Source of the DNA: Desulfobacteraceae bacterium
Lineage (GTDB): Bacteria; Desulfobacterota; Desulfobacteria; Desulfobacterales; Desulfobacteraceae
Length of the DNA: 54,725 bases
Reading direction: 5' to 3'
Assembly: GCA_024226935.1 (NCBI GenBank)
Contig: JAAELK010000067.1
Location: 1-54,725, forward strand
The translations under genes were made by a program, and so were the position numbers. Positions 53,127 to 54,725 of the stretch are shown piece after piece; position 1 is the stretch's first letter; each line of letters opens with the position of its first letter. Under the pieces are notes generated by a model. That model was given only the letters and a program-made list of their open reading frames with translations. It did not search any database and was not told the DNA's origin.

Positions 53127-54566
53127 TTATAAAGGCAGTTCAAGCTTTATTTTTAGTCCGCCTAGAGGTGAGCGGGAAGCCTCAATTTCTCCCCTGTGAC
53201 GGTCGATGACCTGTTTGGCTATGCTCAATCCAAGGCCGCTGCCTCCCATAGCCCTGTTTCTGGATTGTTCCACTCGGTAGAGACGATCAAAAATATGTTC
53301 CAGGCAATTGTCCGGTACCCCTGGTGAAGAATCTTCAATATAGAAAAATAGCCTGTTTGCTCTTATGCCATGGGAAATTTTTAATGTGCCGGGTGAATCT
53401 GTGTATCGAAGGGAATTTTCAACCAGATTATTGAAAACACGACTTAAAAGTTGCGCATCTCCTTTAATTTCAAATCGATCTTTTTTTTTCCAGTCTGTTT
53501 GGATTTTTATTTGTTGCTGTTCAAGACGGATGAAAAATGTGTCGAGGCATTGGTCTATTAGTTTAAGAATGTCGATGGTTTTTCGATTAAAGGATAGATT
53601 TTCTGAGTCGGATAATGAGATCAGGTGTAAATCGTTGACCAGTTTTCCTAATCCCAGAATATCATTATGCAAAGAATTCAATAGTGCCGGAGTCATCACG
53701 CGAATCCCGTCTTGTAAAGCTTCTATCTTGCTTCTTATCACTGCAACAGGTGTTCGTAATTCGTGGGAAATATCTGAAATCCAGTTCTTTCTTAATGTTT
53801 CATACTGCTTTAAGGTTTGTGCCATGAGATTGAAATCCTCCGCAAGATCACCAAGTTCATCTTTTGAATAGATTTTTATTCTTGTATCGAAATCCAAATT
53901 GCCCATGGCTTTTGTTCCCCTAACAAGCTCTCGGATTGGAGATAGCAGGTGTCTTGACATGACATAGGAGATCAAGATGGCCAGGATAAAAATGCCTGCG
54001 CTTATGGTATAAAAGGACTGGGTTTGTCTTTTAAGGAATTCAAGTTCAAGGGGCTTGATGGTTTTGGGTTGGTTTGTCAGTCCCAGCCATCCTATGGTTT
54101 TGCCGGAAAGGTTAATGGGCAGATAGTTAAATTTATCCTGGGGCCGATAGTCAGATCCTGCTATATATTGTTTGTCCGCGTCGAAGAGGCATAGGCGGTT
54201 GTGAAGGGTAAAGGGATCCATTGGTCTGGGCAAGTTGCTGGATAATGAATTTAAAGGTGGTATTTTTTTGTTTTCTTGAAAATGATCAGGGGCAATTGGG
54301 TGAATAGGTCCCAGATTGTCCGGTCTTGATTGAAATAAAAGATTTTTCCATGCGGTGTTATTGTCCTGGAAGTCATCCCACCCATTTTTTTGCTGGTAGC
54401 TTTTTTTGAGCAAACTTACCATTTGCGTCAATTTATCAAATTCTGTATTGTTCACAAATCTGATGAAATTGTTCCGGATATTGATCTGGGTAACACCGAT
54501 AGCCAGAAATAAAATTAAAAAAGACATAATGATAAATGAGATAAAAAATTTGTATTTAAGTTTCAC
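53127..54566 (-). CDS. Sensor histidine kinase (BaeS-like)
   Basis: The 479-residue membrane kinase has TM1 at about 8-28 and a periplasmic domain (about 29-175; SGKTIGWLGLTN suggests a small Cache/PAS-like fold). TM2 lies at about 188-208, then HAMP (RELVRGTKAMGNLDFDTRIKIYSKDELGDLAEDFNLMA). The H box is DISHELRTPVAVIRSKIEALQDG. The ATPase domain has NLVENSLRYTD, DSSPGVPDN and GGSGLGLSIAKQVIDRHRG. It precedes its response regulator by 18 bp. The start at 54566 lacks a strong ribosome binding site. The stimulus is unknown; similarity to BaeS suggests envelope stress or metals. Confidence 0.9.
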   Translation of the reverse strand: MKLKYKFFISFIIMSFLILFLAIGVTQINIRNNFIRFVNNTEFDKLTQMVSLLKKSYQQKNGWDDFQDNNTAWKNLLFQSRPDNLGPIHPIAPDHFQENKKIPPLNSLSSNLPRPMDPFTLHNRLCLFDADKQYIAGSDYRPQDKFNYLPINLSGKTIGWLGLTNQPKTIKPLELEFLKRQTQSFYTISAGIFILAILISYVMSRHLLSPIRELVRGTKAMGNLDFDTRIKIYSKDELGDLAEDFNLMAQTLKQYETLRKNWISDISHELRTPVAVIRSKIEALQDGIRVMTPALLNSLHNDILGLGKLVNDLHLISLSDSENLSFNRKTIDILKLIDQCLDTFFIRLEQQQIKIQTDWKKKDRFEIKGDAQLLSRVFNNLVENSLRYTDSPGTLKISHGIRANRLFFYIEDSSPGVPDNCLEHIFDRLYRVEQSRNRAMGGSGLGLSIAKQVIDRHRGEIEASRSPLGGLKIKLELPL

Positions 54567-54607
54567 TTGATACTCTTTTTTATGATTACCGCGTTCATTT
54601 AGTTTTG

Positions 54608-54725
54608 ATAACCTAAAATTGACCCATTAAAGCAAGAAATTATAACCCAAAATTGACCCACCTGTAATAGACTTCTGATAATACGAATTTCAAGAGGGAA
54701 AATCGATTGTCAGAGGAGAGGAGGA
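54608..54725 (+). mobile_element. Candidate left end of an IS21-type element (partial)
   Basis: Two 19-nt direct repeats, ATAACC(T/C)AAAATTGACCCA, lie at 54608-54626 and 54642-54660, 34 bp apart with one mismatch. Repeated TGGGTCAATTTT blocks in reverse orientation are typical of IS21-family multiple terminal repeats. The window ends in GAGGAGAGGAGGA, a very strong ribosome binding site, so a gene (istA-like if the family is right) should start just beyond 54725. The family name is inference because no transposase is visible. Confidence 0.45.

Overview
The window looks like chromosomal DNA of an anaerobic sulfate-reducing member of the Desulfobacterota, most like Desulfobacteraceae (Desulfobacula/Desulfobacter type). 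The pointers are a membrane Fe-S ETF:quinone oxidoreductase with EtfBA, a lactate-utilisation set containing an MvhD-like Fe-S subunit, RACE-type ASKHA activators, a DVU0524-type FlgM-associated gene and ThyX. This assignment rests on gene content only; there is no rRNA or tRNA in the window.

Left edge (1-1050): hairpins resembling an IS200/IS605-type element end abut a PD-(D/E)XK-like nuclease gene that loses family-like sequence there. 1053-9608: diaminopropionate ammonia-lyase, uvrB-uvrC, a FapA/DUF342 protein, and a five-repeat S1-domain protein. 9698-12471: a free secreted Cache protein and a chemoreceptor. 12762-18624: the conserved phoH-pgpH-ybeY-pdxJ operon on the minus strand (ybeY overlaps pgpH by 104 nt), divergent from cvpA-mazG. 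18612-21387: a flagellar regulation cluster (unknown 155-aa protein, FlgM, DVU0524-like protein) downstream of a class II aldolase-like gene.

21609-26319: TetR-family regulator with a self-overlapping operator candidate, then the ETF:quinone oxidoreductase-etfB-etfA operon, closed by a strong terminator. This is a beta-oxidation electron path to the quinone pool. 26410-29054: a flavodoxin-ferredoxin (EFR1) protein and a soluble phosphatidylserine-decarboxylase-like enzyme in AT-rich surroundings. 29249-33585: thyX, then a lactate operon on the minus strand: glcD-type FAD oxidase, Fe-S/MvhD protein, LarA-type racemase.

33854-39242: two overlapping ASKHA (RACE-like) genes, the second without its ferredoxin domain and with a repeated DQIKT linker, then bifunctional glutamate formimidoyltransferase/cyclodeaminase. 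39330-43033: a radical SAM protein, a dispersed-type palindromic repeat, a divergent thiolase and a saccharopine-dehydrogenase-like reductase. 43377-46172: a soluble hybrid histidine kinase whose N-terminus holds two copies of a domain I cannot name, preceded by a large inverted repeat. 46213-49684: minus-strand operon of a radical SAM protein, PHP phosphatase, dtd and trmJ. 49877-54566: a PAS hybrid kinase, an EF-hand protein and a BaeSR-like two-component pair. The right edge carries a paired 19-nt repeat and a strong ribosome binding site, like the start of an IS21-type element.

The best candidates for something undescribed are the duplicated sensor domain of the 931-aa kinase with its hairpin, the paired ASKHA proteins, the GGSD-type decarboxylase, and the lactate locus with an MvhD-like electron exit.
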